Below are positions 45,591 through 53,693 of a stretch of 64,000 bases of DNA, piece after piece (within the stretch, counting starts at the first letter, position 1; every line of letters begins with the position of its first letter). A model generated the notes under the pieces. It was not told where the DNA came from, did not search any database, and worked only from the letters and a program-made list of their open reading frames with translations. Both the position numbers and the translations under genes were made by a program. This DNA comes from an uncultured Faecalibacterium sp. (lineage in GTDB: Bacteria; Bacillota; Clostridia; Oscillospirales; Ruminococcaceae): the NCBI GenBank assembly GCA_934511465.1, contig CAKSWG010000004.1:37778-101777 (forward strand), read 5' to 3'.

Positions 45591-47996
45591 ATGACATCGA
45601 AAGAATTCGGTAAACTTCTTCAGGACAAGCTCACCAGCGAGTACGGCGTGGAGCTGAGCGTTGCTTCCAACCAGCAGATCTACCGCTCTCTGGCGCTGAT
45701 CTGCCGCCAGATGATGAGCGAGAACCACAAGAAATTCCAGTCCAAGGCCATTGGCACCGGCACCAAGCAGGTGTATTACCTGTGCATGGAGTTCCTGATG
45801 GGCCGCAGCCTGAAAACCAGCCTGCTGAACCTTGGCTTGGACGAAGTGGCAAAGAAGGCCCTGTCCGACGCTGATATCAGCATCGACAGCATTTTTGAGG
45901 AAGAGCCGGACGCAGGCCTTGGCAACGGCGGCTTGGGCCGCTTGGCTGCCTGCTATCTGGACGGCATGGCCACCACCGGCATCTGCGGCACCGGCTACTC
46001 TATCCTGTACGAGTACGGCATCTTCAAGCAGAAGATCGTGGACGGCTGGCAGCAGGAGCGCGCCGACAACTGGCTGCCCGGCGGTCAGGTATGGCTCAAG
46101 AGCCACCCGGATCAGGCCGTGGAAGTGCGCTTTGACGGCGAGATCCACGAGAACTGGGACAATGGCTTCCACTATATCCAGCACACCAACTACAACAGCG
46201 TCATGGCTGTTCCCTCCGATATGTACGTGCAGGGCTACGACGGCAAGGGCGTTGCAAAGCTGCGCCTGTGGCAGGCAAAGGCACCGGATTTTGATATGTC
46301 CAGCTTCTCTCTGGGCAACTACAACACTGCCATGAGCAAGAATGCCAACGCAGAGCTGATCTCCAAGGTGCTGTACCCCAACGACAACCACGTGGAGGGC
46401 AAGATCCTGCGCCTGCGTCAGCAGTACTTCCTGTCTGCCGCATCCATCGGCGATATCGTGCAGAACCACCTGTCCAGCTATGCCACCCTCGAGAACCTGC
46501 CCGACAAGGTGGCCATCCAGCTGAACGATACCCACCCCACCCTCGCCATCCCCGAGATGATGCGCATCCTGTTGGACGAGTGCGGCTTTGACTGGGACAA
46601 GGCCTTCGGCATCTGCCAGAAGGTGTTCTCCTACACCAACCACACCGTCATGGCCGAGGCTCTGGAAAAGTGGAACGTGGACATCTTCAAGATGACCCTG
46701 CCCCGCATCTACCAGATCGTGGTGGAGATGGACCGCCGCGCCCGCGCCGAGCTGGAGAAGGTCTTCCCCGGCGACAAGGGCAAGATCGACTATATGGCAC
46801 TGATCGGCGACAATCAGGTGCGCATGGCAAACATCTGCGCCTACACCGCCAACAGCATCAACGGCGTGTCCAAGCTGCACAGCGAGATCATCAAGGACAG
46901 CGTCTTCCACGACTACTACCTGTTCAAGCCGCAGGCCTTCAAGAACGTGACCAACGGCATCGCTTACCGCCGCTGGCTGCTGGCCTCTAACCCCGGCCTG
47001 TGCAAGCTGCTGGACGAGACCATCGGCGACGGCTACAAGCACGATGCTTCCGATCTGACCAAGCTGAACAAGTTCGAGAGCGACAAGACCGTCCTCAAGC
47101 GCCTGAACGAGATCAAGCTGGAAAACAAGCAGAGCTTCGCCAACTATCTGGCAAAGAGCACCGGTCAGGTGATCGACCCGAACTCTATCTTCGATTGTCA
47201 GGTCAAGCGTATGCACGAGTACAAGCGCCAGCACCTGAACGCACTGAACATTGCTGCCCAGTACCTGTACCTGAAGGAGAACCCCAACGCCGACTTCATC
47301 CCCAAGACCTATATCTTCGGCGCAAAGGCAGCTCCCGGCTACTACATGGCAAAGCAGATGATCCGCATGATCTGCAAGCTGGGCGACCTCATCAACAACG
47401 ACCCCGCTGTGCGCGACAAGCTGCGCGTGGTCTATCTGGAAGAGTACTGCGTCTCTCTGAGCGAGCACCTGATGCCCGCTGCCGAGGTCTCTGAGCAGAT
47501 CTCTCTGGCAGGCACCGAGGCTTCCGGTACCGGCAACATGAAGTTCATGCTGAACGGCGCTATCACTCTGGGTACTCTGGACGGCGCAAACGTGGAGATC
47601 GCAGATGCTGCCGGCAAGGAGAACGAGCTGATCTTCGGTATGCTGACCCCCGAGGTGAACAACCTCAAGCAGGTGGGCTACCATCCCAACGCCTTCATCA
47701 TGGGCGACGATGTTGCCAACAACGCTCTGAACTTCCTGGAGCGCGGCTGGAACGGCGAGAACTTCCACGAAGTGACCGAGAACCTGCGCAGCAGCGACCC
47801 GTATATGGTCATGGCCGACTTCAAGGATTACCGCCGTGCACAGGCCGATTTGCAGAAGCTGTATGCCGACCGCGAGAAGTGGGCACACATGAGCCTGAAG
47901 AACATTGCCAACAGCGGCATCTTCAGCGCCGACCGCTCTGTGCTGGATTACGCACACGACATCTGGTACGCTTCCCCGGTGCCCATGGGCAAGTAA
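45591..47996 (+). CDS. glgP: Glycogen/maltodextrin phosphorylase
   Basis: An 801-aa PLP enzyme releasing glucose-1-phosphate from alpha-1,4-glucans. Family blocks: 'YYLCMEFLMGRSL', 'DAGLGNGGLGRLAACYLD', 'NDTHPTLAIPEMMRIL' and the PLP-lysine site 'EASGTGNMKFMLNGAITLGT'. Length is standard. The ribosome-binding site is ATAGGAG before the ATG at 45591. It is followed by a GH13 enzyme, so the pair would break down stored or dietary starch oligosaccharides. Confidence 0.96.
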   Translation: MTSKEFGKLLQDKLTSEYGVELSVASNQQIYRSLALICRQMMSENHKKFQSKAIGTGTKQVYYLCMEFLMGRSLKTSLLNLGLDEVAKKALSDADISIDSIFEEEPDAGLGNGGLGRLAACYLDGMATTGICGTGYSILYEYGIFKQKIVDGWQQERADNWLPGGQVWLKSHPDQAVEVRFDGEIHENWDNGFHYIQHTNYNSVMAVPSDMYVQGYDGKGVAKLRLWQAKAPDFDMSSFSLGNYNTAMSKNANAELISKVLYPNDNHVEGKILRLRQQYFLSAASIGDIVQNHLSSYATLENLPDKVAIQLNDTHPTLAIPEMMRILLDECGFDWDKAFGICQKVFSYTNHTVMAEALEKWNVDIFKMTLPRIYQIVVEMDRRARAELEKVFPGDKGKIDYMALIGDNQVRMANICAYTANSINGVSKLHSEIIKDSVFHDYYLFKPQAFKNVTNGIAYRRWLLASNPGLCKLLDETIGDGYKHDASDLTKLNKFESDKTVLKRLNEIKLENKQSFANYLAKSTGQVIDPNSIFDCQVKRMHEYKRQHLNALNIAAQYLYLKENPNADFIPKTYIFGAKAAPGYYMAKQMIRMICKLGDLINNDPAVRDKLRVVYLEEYCVSLSEHLMPAAEVSEQISLAGTEASGTGNMKFMLNGAITLGTLDGANVEIADAAGKENELIFGMLTPEVNNLKQVGYHPNAFIMGDDVANNALNFLERGWNGENFHEVTENLRSSDPYMVMADFKDYRRAQADLQKLYADREKWAHMSLKNIANSGIFSADRSVLDYAHDIWYASPVPMGK

Positions 47997-47999
47997 GAA

Positions 48000-48136
48000 A
48001 ACCCTCTCCGTCATTGCTACGCAATGCCACCTCTCCCGAAGGGCGAGGTTTAAGAGTTCTTCCCTGAAAGTTTCCCTCTCTTGCAAAAAGCTCCCCCCTC
48101 GGGGGAGCTGGATGCCGAAGGCAGCCTGAGAGGGTT
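48000..48136. repeat. Family 2 MITE-like element, copy 3 (glgP-amylase)
   Basis: 137 bp with terminal AACCCTCTC / GAGAGGGTT, beginning four bases after the glgP stop. Contains GCATTGC-type and AGCTCCCCC / GGGGGAGCT stems. A false upstream extension of the amylase reading frame runs through it. Confidence 0.8.
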
Positions 48137-48206
48137 TGCCAAAAAATCCATCTGCCCCGGCGGCGTTTGGCCCGCCGGGGCTTTTTTGAGAAAGGACGAC
48201 CCTGCT

Positions 48207-50063
48207 TTGTCTTGTCTGTTCAATAGCTACGACCCCTATTTCAAGCAGCCATTTGGTGCGCTGCGGGCCGGTCAGACCGTGCGCCTGACCCTTTGCATCC
48301 CGGAAGAGCTGGGCTATGTCGATCCTCATCTGGTGCTCCAGAAAGAGGGCAAATATGACGTGCCTGTGCACTACCGCATGAAATTTGACGGCCAGACCCC
48401 CCAGCAGAACCACTTCTCCGTGGAGCTGCCGCTGAACGACCCGGGCCTGTACTTCTACTACTTCGACCTCTACACCGACTTCCGCCGCATCTACCGCGGG
48501 CCGGACAACTGCGGCGTTGTCAGCTGGCAGGAAGGCGAAAAGTGGCAGATCACCGTCTACGATGCCGGTTTCCAGACCCCGGAGTGCATCAAGGGCAAGG
48601 TGTTCTATCAGATCTTCCCGGACCGGTTCTGCGAGGGCATTGAGAACAAGCCCATGCCTTTCCCGGACCGGCTGTATCAGGCCGACAAACACGCCGAACC
48701 CTTCTGGCAGCCCAACGAGACCGGCGGCCACCTGAACGAGGACTATTTCGGCGGCGACTTGGAAGGCATCCGCATCAAGCTGCCCTACCTGCGGGAGATG
48801 GGGGTGGATTACCTTTACCTCAACCCCATCTTTGAGGCCCACTCCAACCACCGCTACAACACCGCCGACTATCTCAACGTAGACCCGCTGCTGGGCACCA
48901 ACGAGGAGTTCGAGGTGCTCTGCCGCGAGGCCGCCAAGTACGGCATTGGCATCGTGCTGGACGGTGTGTTCAGCCACACCGGTTCCGACAGCCGCTATTT
49001 CAACCGCGAAGGCCGCTATGGTGACGGCGGCGCTTACCGCGACCCCAGTTCCCCCTACCGCAGCTGGTACGATTTTGACCCCAAGTATAAGGGCGGCTAC
49101 CGCAGCTGGTGGGGCTTCGAGACCCTGCCCGAGGTGAACGAAGAGAACCCCTCCTATGTGGAGTTCATCACCGGCGAGGGCGGTGTCATTGACACATGGC
49201 TGCGGCGCGGCGCGGCAGGCTTCCGGCTGGATGTGGCCGACGAGCTGCCGGACGATTTTATTGAAAAGATCCGCGCTGCTGTCAAGCGGGTCAGCCCGGA
49301 GAAGTTTTTGCTGGGTGAAGTGTGGGAGGACGCCACCACCAAATACGGCTTTGGCCAGCGCCGCACCTACCTGCTGGGCAAGGGGCTGGACAGCGTGATG
49401 AACTACCCCTTCAAGAACGCTGTGCTGGATTTTGTAAAGGGCAAGCCTGCCCAGCAGGCCATGGGCGAAATTTTGTCCATCTGCGAGCACTACCCTGCCC
49501 CCGCCATGGACACGGCGCTGAACTTCCTCTCCACCCACGACACCGAACGCGCCCTGACCGTCATTGCGGACGAGCCTGCCAACGGTCGTGGCCGCGAGTG
49601 GCAGAGCGGCCGCTGTGTGACCGGTGAAGCCTACGAGGAAGGCATGCTGCGCCTGCGCATGGCCTATGCCATCATCTACACCCTGCCCGGCGTGCCCTGC
49701 CTGTACTATGGCGACGAGATCGGGATGCAGGGCTACCGCGACCCCTTCAACCGCGCGTTCTACCGCTGGGACAGCCACGAGGAGCGCCTGCGCCCGGTGC
49801 TTGCCCAGCTGGCACAGCTGCGCCACAGCTGCGAAGCCTTCCGCACCGGTGCGCTGCGGGTGCTGCGGGCGCAGGACGGCATCCTGCACTACCAGCGCGT
49901 GGGCGAAGCAGAAACCGCCGAGATCATCGTGAACCGCTCGGAGCACATCATCGTGGAGCCGCTGGCTTCCGGCAAGCACACGGAGGTGAACCCCATGGGC
50001 TTTACCATCGTGGTGGAGGAGAACGGTCATAACCCGAACCACAGCTACTACGATATCCAGTGA
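48207..50063 (+). CDS. Alpha-amylase family (GH13) glycosidase, neopullulanase/cyclomaltodextrinase-like
   Basis: A 618-aa cytoplasmic-looking enzyme (no signal peptide) acting on alpha-glucans or maltodextrins. There is an N-terminal beta domain (about 1-120), then a TIM barrel with the four GH13 motifs: 'VLDGVFSHTG', 'GFRLDVADEL' (nucleophile Asp), 'LGEVWEDA' (acid Glu) and 'LSTHDTER'. The C-terminal domain is beta-rich. I use a TTG start at 48207, with AAAGGA ten bases upstream, because the frame has no good ATG and the part before it lies in repeat copy 3. It would feed GlgP with linear oligosaccharides. Confidence 0.88.
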   Translation: MSCLFNSYDPYFKQPFGALRAGQTVRLTLCIPEELGYVDPHLVLQKEGKYDVPVHYRMKFDGQTPQQNHFSVELPLNDPGLYFYYFDLYTDFRRIYRGPDNCGVVSWQEGEKWQITVYDAGFQTPECIKGKVFYQIFPDRFCEGIENKPMPFPDRLYQADKHAEPFWQPNETGGHLNEDYFGGDLEGIRIKLPYLREMGVDYLYLNPIFEAHSNHRYNTADYLNVDPLLGTNEEFEVLCREAAKYGIGIVLDGVFSHTGSDSRYFNREGRYGDGGAYRDPSSPYRSWYDFDPKYKGGYRSWWGFETLPEVNEENPSYVEFITGEGGVIDTWLRRGAAGFRLDVADELPDDFIEKIRAAVKRVSPEKFLLGEVWEDATTKYGFGQRRTYLLGKGLDSVMNYPFKNAVLDFVKGKPAQQAMGEILSICEHYPAPAMDTALNFLSTHDTERALTVIADEPANGRGREWQSGRCVTGEAYEEGMLRLRMAYAIIYTLPGVPCLYYGDEIGMQGYRDPFNRAFYRWDSHEERLRPVLAQLAQLRHSCEAFRTGALRVLRAQDGILHYQRVGEAETAEIIVNRSEHIIVEPLASGKHTEVNPMGFTIVVEENGHNPNHSYYDIQ

Positions 50064-50079
50064 TGCCGCAGGCCCGCAA

Positions 50080-50340
50080 CTATTTAAAATGCTCTCCGCT
50101 TGTGCTCTGAGCATCAATAGCGGAATTCTATTCTTTATTTGTAAGCCGGGAAGATCTGCGGATCTTCCCGGCTTACTTTTTCACAGGAAAGGGCGCAGCG
50201 GCTGACAGGCAGTTTTCCTTCACGACCTTCCCCCGTGAAAATGCGTTTGCTGCGGCCCGCAGGCCGCGGCAAACGCTCAACTCAAACCAACGATTCCTCT
50301 GATTATGGCCAGAGCACAGCGGAGGCCATTCTAAATCGTC
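50080..50340. repeat. Family 1 palindromic element, complete unit D
   Basis: A 261-bp head-to-head palindrome starting 17 bases after the amylase stop. Left box 50080-50140 has ATGCTC / GAGCAT where other copies have ATGGCC / GGCCAT (a compensatory change). Left stem 50141-50176 is a perfect 16 bp with TGCG loop. Core TTTTTCACAGGAAAGGGCGC; inverted core CCCCCGTGAAAATG; right stem 50243-50275 with GCGGCC-TGCG-GGCCGC (minus strand); right box to 50340. Confidence 0.85.
50141..50176 (+). terminator. Terminator of glgP-amylase within element D
   Basis: Perfect 16-bp stem GTAAGCCGGGAAGATC and complement, TGCG loop, followed by TTTTTC. Confidence 0.8.
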
Positions 50341-50427
50341 GCCCTTAAAAAGAAGCACTTCTTTTCGCATTTCTTTTTCATTTTTGTCTCTATTTCGTTT
50401 TCTGTGCAACGTTCCAGCAAAAAACGC

Positions 50428-50458
50428 TTGACCTTCCACCCGGGGGATACTCTATAAT
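50428..50458 (+). promoter_or_regulatory. Promoter of nfeD-SPFH
   Basis: -35 TTGACC, -10 TATAAT, with a long 19-base spacer, 22 bases before the nfeD start. A spacer of that length often marks activator-dependent (MerR-type) promoters, but no such regulator is nearby. Confidence 0.55.
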
Positions 50459-50480
50459 AAGGGCATAAGGAGGGACGCTT

Positions 50481-50930
50481 ATGAATCCTGTTCCATTTCT
50501 CTGGCTGGCTGCCGTGGTGGGCTTTTTGCTGTTGGAGGCTTCCACCTTCAGCATGACCTCCGTCTGGTTCGCCGTCGGCGCAGCTGCCGCTCTGCTCACC
50601 TGCCTGTTCACTGCTTCGTTCCGCGTGCAGGCGCTGGTGTTCATTGTGGTAAGCACCCTGTGCCTGCTGGCGTTCCGCCCGCTGGCCGCAAAGCTGCACC
50701 ACAAGGCCACCCCCACCAACGGCGACCGTAACCTTGGCCGGGAAGCCACCGTGCTGACCCCCGTTTCCGCCGATGTGCCGGGCCGCGTCCGGCTGGACGG
50801 TGTGGACTGGAACGCCCGCTGCGCCACCCCCGGCGACACTCTCACCCCCGGGCAGCGCTGCCGCGTGACCGAGCTGCACAGCACCCTGCTCATTGTGGAG
50901 CCTGTTCTGACCGAAAGCCGCAAGGCGTAA
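50481..50930 (+). CDS. NfeD-family membrane protein
   Basis: A 149-aa short NfeD: two or three N-terminal helices (about 5-25, 28-45 and 50-72) followed by an OB-fold domain ('LGREATVLTPVSADVPGRVRLDGVDWNARC'). NfeD proteins partner with SPFH/flotillin proteins in membrane microdomains. The next gene, 27 bases on, is exactly such a protein. Ribosome-binding site AAGGAGGG. Confidence 0.9.
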   Translation: MNPVPFLWLAAVVGFLLLEASTFSMTSVWFAVGAAAALLTCLFTASFRVQALVFIVVSTLCLLAFRPLAAKLHHKATPTNGDRNLGREATVLTPVSADVPGRVRLDGVDWNARCATPGDTLTPGQRCRVTELHSTLLIVEPVLTESRKA

Positions 50931-50957
50931 TCCACCCATCAAAAAAGGAGAACCACT

Positions 50958-51863
50958 ATGGTCATGTTTTTTCTGATCCTCGCGCTGGTCTTTGTTGTGC
51001 TGCTGGTGGTGATCACCAACATCGTCATTGTGCCGCAGTCCAAGGTGTACGTCATCGAGCGGCTGGGCAGCTACTCCGACACATGGTCGGCAGGCCTGCA
51101 CATCAAGATCCCCTTCATCGAGCGCATCGCCAAAAAAGTGAGCCTGAAAGAGCAGGTGGCCGATTTTCCCCCTCAGCCGGTGATCACCCGCGATAATGTT
51201 ACCATGCAGATCGATACCGTGGTATTCTTTCAGGTGATGGACGCCAAGCTCTACACCTACGGCGTCAACCAGCCCATTGCGGCCATTGAGAGCCTGTCCG
51301 CCACCACTCTGCGCAACATCATTGGCGAGATGGAGCTGGACCACACCCTCACCAGCCGCGACGTCATCAACGGCAAGATCACCGCCATCCTTGACGAAGC
51401 CACCGATAAATGGGGCATCAAGGTGAACCGCGTGGAAGTGAAGAACATCATCCCGCCGCGTGAAATTCAGGAAGCCATGGAGAAACAGATGAAGGCTGAG
51501 CGCGAGAAGCGCGCCGTCATCCTGAAAGCCGACGGTGAAAAGCAGGCTGCCATCACCGCCGCCGAGGGCGAAAAGGAAGCCGCCATCCTGCGTGCGGACG
51601 CGGTGAAGCAGCAGCGCATTCTGGAAGCCGAGGGCGAGGCACAGGCCATTCTGGCCGTGCAAAAGGCCAACGCCGACGCCATCCGTCTGCTGAACGAGGC
51701 CATGCCCAGCGACAAGGTTCTGGCCATCCGCAGCTTGGAAGCACTGGCCAAGGTGGCCAACGGCAAGGCGACCAAGATCATCATTCCTTCGGAATTGCAG
51801 AATCTGGGCGGCGTGGTGCCCAGCATCAAGGAACTGATGACCGAACCCAAGGACGCAGAGTAA
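50958..51863 (+). CDS. SPFH/Band 7 (stomatin-like, QmcA-type) protein
   Basis: A 301-aa membrane-anchored scaffold protein: N-terminal hydrophobic segment (about 2-22), SPFH domain ('VPQSKVYVIERLGSY', 'PQPVITRDNVTMQID', 'GEMELDHTLTSRD') and a long Ala/Glu/Lys-rich coiled coil ('AEREKRAVILKADGEKQAAI'). It forms oligomeric cages that organise membrane proteases and lipids. Co-transcription with nfeD is the usual partnership. Ribosome-binding site AAAGGAG. Confidence 0.93.
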   Translation: MVMFFLILALVFVVLLVVITNIVIVPQSKVYVIERLGSYSDTWSAGLHIKIPFIERIAKKVSLKEQVADFPPQPVITRDNVTMQIDTVVFFQVMDAKLYTYGVNQPIAAIESLSATTLRNIIGEMELDHTLTSRDVINGKITAILDEATDKWGIKVNRVEVKNIIPPREIQEAMEKQMKAEREKRAVILKADGEKQAAITAAEGEKEAAILRADAVKQQRILEAEGEAQAILAVQKANADAIRLLNEAMPSDKVLAIRSLEALAKVANGKATKIIIPSELQNLGGVVPSIKELMTEPKDAE

Positions 51864-51884
51864 AAAATTTATAAAGGACCGCTT

Positions 51885-52074
51885 CCTCGCCCTCTCAGTC
51901 TCACTTCGTTCGACAGCTCCCCCAAAGTGGGAGCCCTTGGCAGAATGATAAAGTCTCCGGTTTTGCCAAAGCCTCTCCCTTTGAAAGACTTCCCCCGGTC
52001 GGGGGAAGATGTCACGCAAGTGACAAAAAGGGGGAGCAAGGTGGCATTGCGCAGCAATGACGGAGAGGGCGAGG
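51885..52074. repeat. Family 2 MITE-like element, copy 4 (longest)
   Basis: 190 bp with perfect 12-bp inverted ends CCTCGCCCTCTC / GAGAGGGCGAGG. It holds at least four internal stems, including CTTCCCCC / GGGGGAAG and TGTCAC-GCAA-GTGACA. It begins 22 bases after the SPFH stop and ends 23 bases before the yhcH start. Confidence 0.85.
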
Positions 52075-52096
52075 CCGCTTGTGGAGGAGCATCACT

Positions 52097-52573
52097 ATGA
52101 TCTACGATACCCTGAACAACCTGCCCAACTATCTGGGCGTCAGCGACAATCTGGACACGGTCATTGAATACATCATGGCCCGGGATATCACCACCCTGCC
52201 TGCCGGACGCACCCGCATCGATGGCGAAAAGGCTGTGGTCACGGTGAGCACCGTCACACCCCAGACCTCCGACAAGGCCCTGTTCCAGCGGCACGACAAC
52301 CACATCACGCTGGAGACCGATCTGGACGGCAGCGAGCTGTTTGAGGTGAGCCTTGCCGAGCTGACTCCCACCAAACCCACCGATGAAGCCATGGACACCA
52401 CCGTGGGCACCGCCGGCACCAGCATTGCCGGAATGCTGTGCGAAGGCCGCTTTGCTCTGTATCTGGCCGGGGAGCCGTATAAATCCGGCTTAAAGGCGCA
52501 GGGCTGCGGCAAGCTGAAAAAGGCTGTGTTCAGCATCGAGCTGGACCCGGACGAGGAGGAAGCCGAGGAATAA
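52097..52573 (+). CDS. YhcH/YjgK/YiaL (TabA) family protein
   Basis: A 158-aa small beta-barrel (cupin-like) protein; relatives act in sugar catabolism (sialic acid anomers) or biofilm control. 'MIYDTLNNLPNYLGVSDNLD' at the N-terminus is characteristic, and 'RHDNHITLETDLDG' carries the usual His. The otherwise conserved late region ('AGTSIAGMLCEGRFALYLAGEPYKSG') seems to lack the typical H-x-P-x-I metal ligand, so activity may differ. Start ATG at 52097 with GGAGG nine bases upstream. Confidence 0.85.
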   Translation: MIYDTLNNLPNYLGVSDNLDTVIEYIMARDITTLPAGRTRIDGEKAVVTVSTVTPQTSDKALFQRHDNHITLETDLDGSELFEVSLAELTPTKPTDEAMDTTVGTAGTSIAGMLCEGRFALYLAGEPYKSGLKAQGCGKLKKAVFSIELDPDEEEAEE

Positions 52574-52592
52574 CTGAAAGGAGACTTTCTGG

Positions 52593-52832
52593 ATGGGATT
52601 TTTTGCTGTACTGGCTGCAAGCCTGTTTGCCGTGTTCCTCTTTACCGTGTTCGGCGGCTATTCGCTGCTGCTCTGGTGCCAGCAGTCCCTGTGGATGGTC
52701 GTTCCTCCTGCATTGGTGCTTGCGGTTCTGATTTGGACATTCCTGAAAATGGACGACAAGATCACCGCCCTGCAAAAGCGGGTGGACGAGCTGGAGGCCG
52801 CACAGAAAAACGCCGAAGAATCTGAGAAATAA
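52593..52832 (+). CDS. Small membrane protein with C-terminal coiled coil
   Basis: A 79-aa protein of no family known to me. Two hydrophobic helices (about 2-24 and 30-50) are followed by a charged heptad-like tail ('DDKITALQKRVDELEAAQKN'). GAAAGGAGAC precedes the ATG at 52593, and the gene follows yhcH by 19 bases, so it is co-transcribed with it. A strong terminator follows. Confidence 0.75.
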   Translation: MGFFAVLAASLFAVFLFTVFGGYSLLLWCQQSLWMVVPPALVLAVLIWTFLKMDDKITALQKRVDELEAAQKNAEESEK

Positions 52833-52837
52833 ATACA

Positions 52838-52886
52838 GCGCCGCCCTTGCCGGAGAAGCTTTTCCGGCAGGGGCGGCGCATTTTTT
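52838..52886 (+). terminator. Terminator of the yhcH operon
   Basis: Long stem GCGCCGCCC-TTGCCGGA / TCCGGCAG-GGGCGGCGC followed by ATTTTTTA; it also serves the convergent 52-aa gene. Confidence 0.9.
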
Positions 52887-52891
52887 ACACC

Positions 52892-53050
52892 TTACTTTTT
52901 ATCCTGTGGGTCATCCAGTCCTTGGAACATCACCATGCCCAGACTTGCAAAGCTGGCACCCAGCACAAAACCGACTGTTCCCAGCGTCATACTGAACAAA
53001 ACGCCCATGGCAACGCCGAACAGGATGCCCGCGATTTGGCTTTTCTTCAT
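52892..53050 (-). CDS. Small two-helix membrane protein after an ABC exporter
   Basis: A 52-aa protein, basic N-terminus ('MKKSQIAGILFGVAMG') and two hydrophobic stretches rich in Gly and Met, ending in a charged tail ('LDDPQDKK'). It starts one base after the ABC permease stop, which indicates coupled translation and a role with the exporter. No family recognised. Confidence 0.65.
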   Translation of the reverse strand: MKKSQIAGILFGVAMGVLFSMTLGTVGFVLGASFASLGMVMFQGLDDPQDKK

Positions 53051-53051
53051 C

Positions 53052-53693
53052 TTACTGCTCTGCCCTTCCGTACCATGCAACAGACAGCCGCCACGAGGCG
53101 GCATACAGCGCCAGCGCCGCCGCCAGCACGACCACCAGCACCAGCAGCGAGCCATGGGCGGGCAGGATGCTTTCCAAAGCGTTGTCCCCCGAAGAGACGA
53201 AATAGCCCATAAAGCTCGCAAGAATACCGATGCTCAGGTAGTACACATACCTTGCCTTCTCGTAGCCAAAGCGGTAGGTCAGCGGCAGCAGGATGATGTT
53301 GCCCAGCAAAGTCAGCATAGCAACCTGAAGCAGGGTCGCCACGGTGATCTGCACCGTCACCGTGCCCCAGAGCAGCTGTGCTGCTGCCAGCGCTGCCATG
53401 CTCAGCAGCTCCGCCAGCACCATACCGCACAGGCCGATGAGGTATTTACCACCCACCAGCTGCTCTTTTGTCACCGGCAGAGCGGCGCTGTAAGCGCTGA
53501 ACCGACCGTTCTGGTCGTAAGCCAGCAACGTCATAGGCAATATCCCCAGCAAAAGCCCGCCGTACAGCATAAAGAAATTCGAGCCTTCCTTCATGAAAAA
53601 CGTTCCCATCAGCATCATAGCCACCGACACCAGAATGATCCATCTGGTGTAGCTCCACATCTGATAGGCATCCTTCAGTAGCAGACCTTTCAT
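53052..53693 (-). CDS. ABC-2 type transporter permease
   Basis: A 213-aa membrane protein with six predicted helices: short cytoplasmic N-terminus ('MKGLLLKDAYQMW'), then pairs of helices with 'PMTLLAYDQNGRFSAYSAALPVTKEQLVGGKY' in the first cytoplasmic loop, a motif of ABC-2 exporters in Clostridia. It overlaps the ATPase gene by four bases. The substrate is unknown; YtrA-regulated systems often respond to cell-envelope antibiotics. Confidence 0.88.
   Translation of the reverse strand: MKGLLLKDAYQMWSYTRWIILVSVAMMLMGTFFMKEGSNFFMLYGGLLLGILPMTLLAYDQNGRFSAYSAALPVTKEQLVGGKYLIGLCGMVLAELLSMAALAAAQLLWGTVTVQITVATLLQVAMLTLLGNIILLPLTYRFGYEKARYVYYLSIGILASFMGYFVSSGDNALESILPAHGSLLVLVVVLAAALALYAASWRLSVAWYGRAEQ

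Noticed and set aside
45552..50117. A minus-strand open frame of about 1,500 codons across glgP and the amylase gene
   Set aside because: It is the antisense of two clear enzymes in GC-rich DNA, rich in His, Val and Leu, without any recognisable domain; GC codon bias opens the opposite strand.
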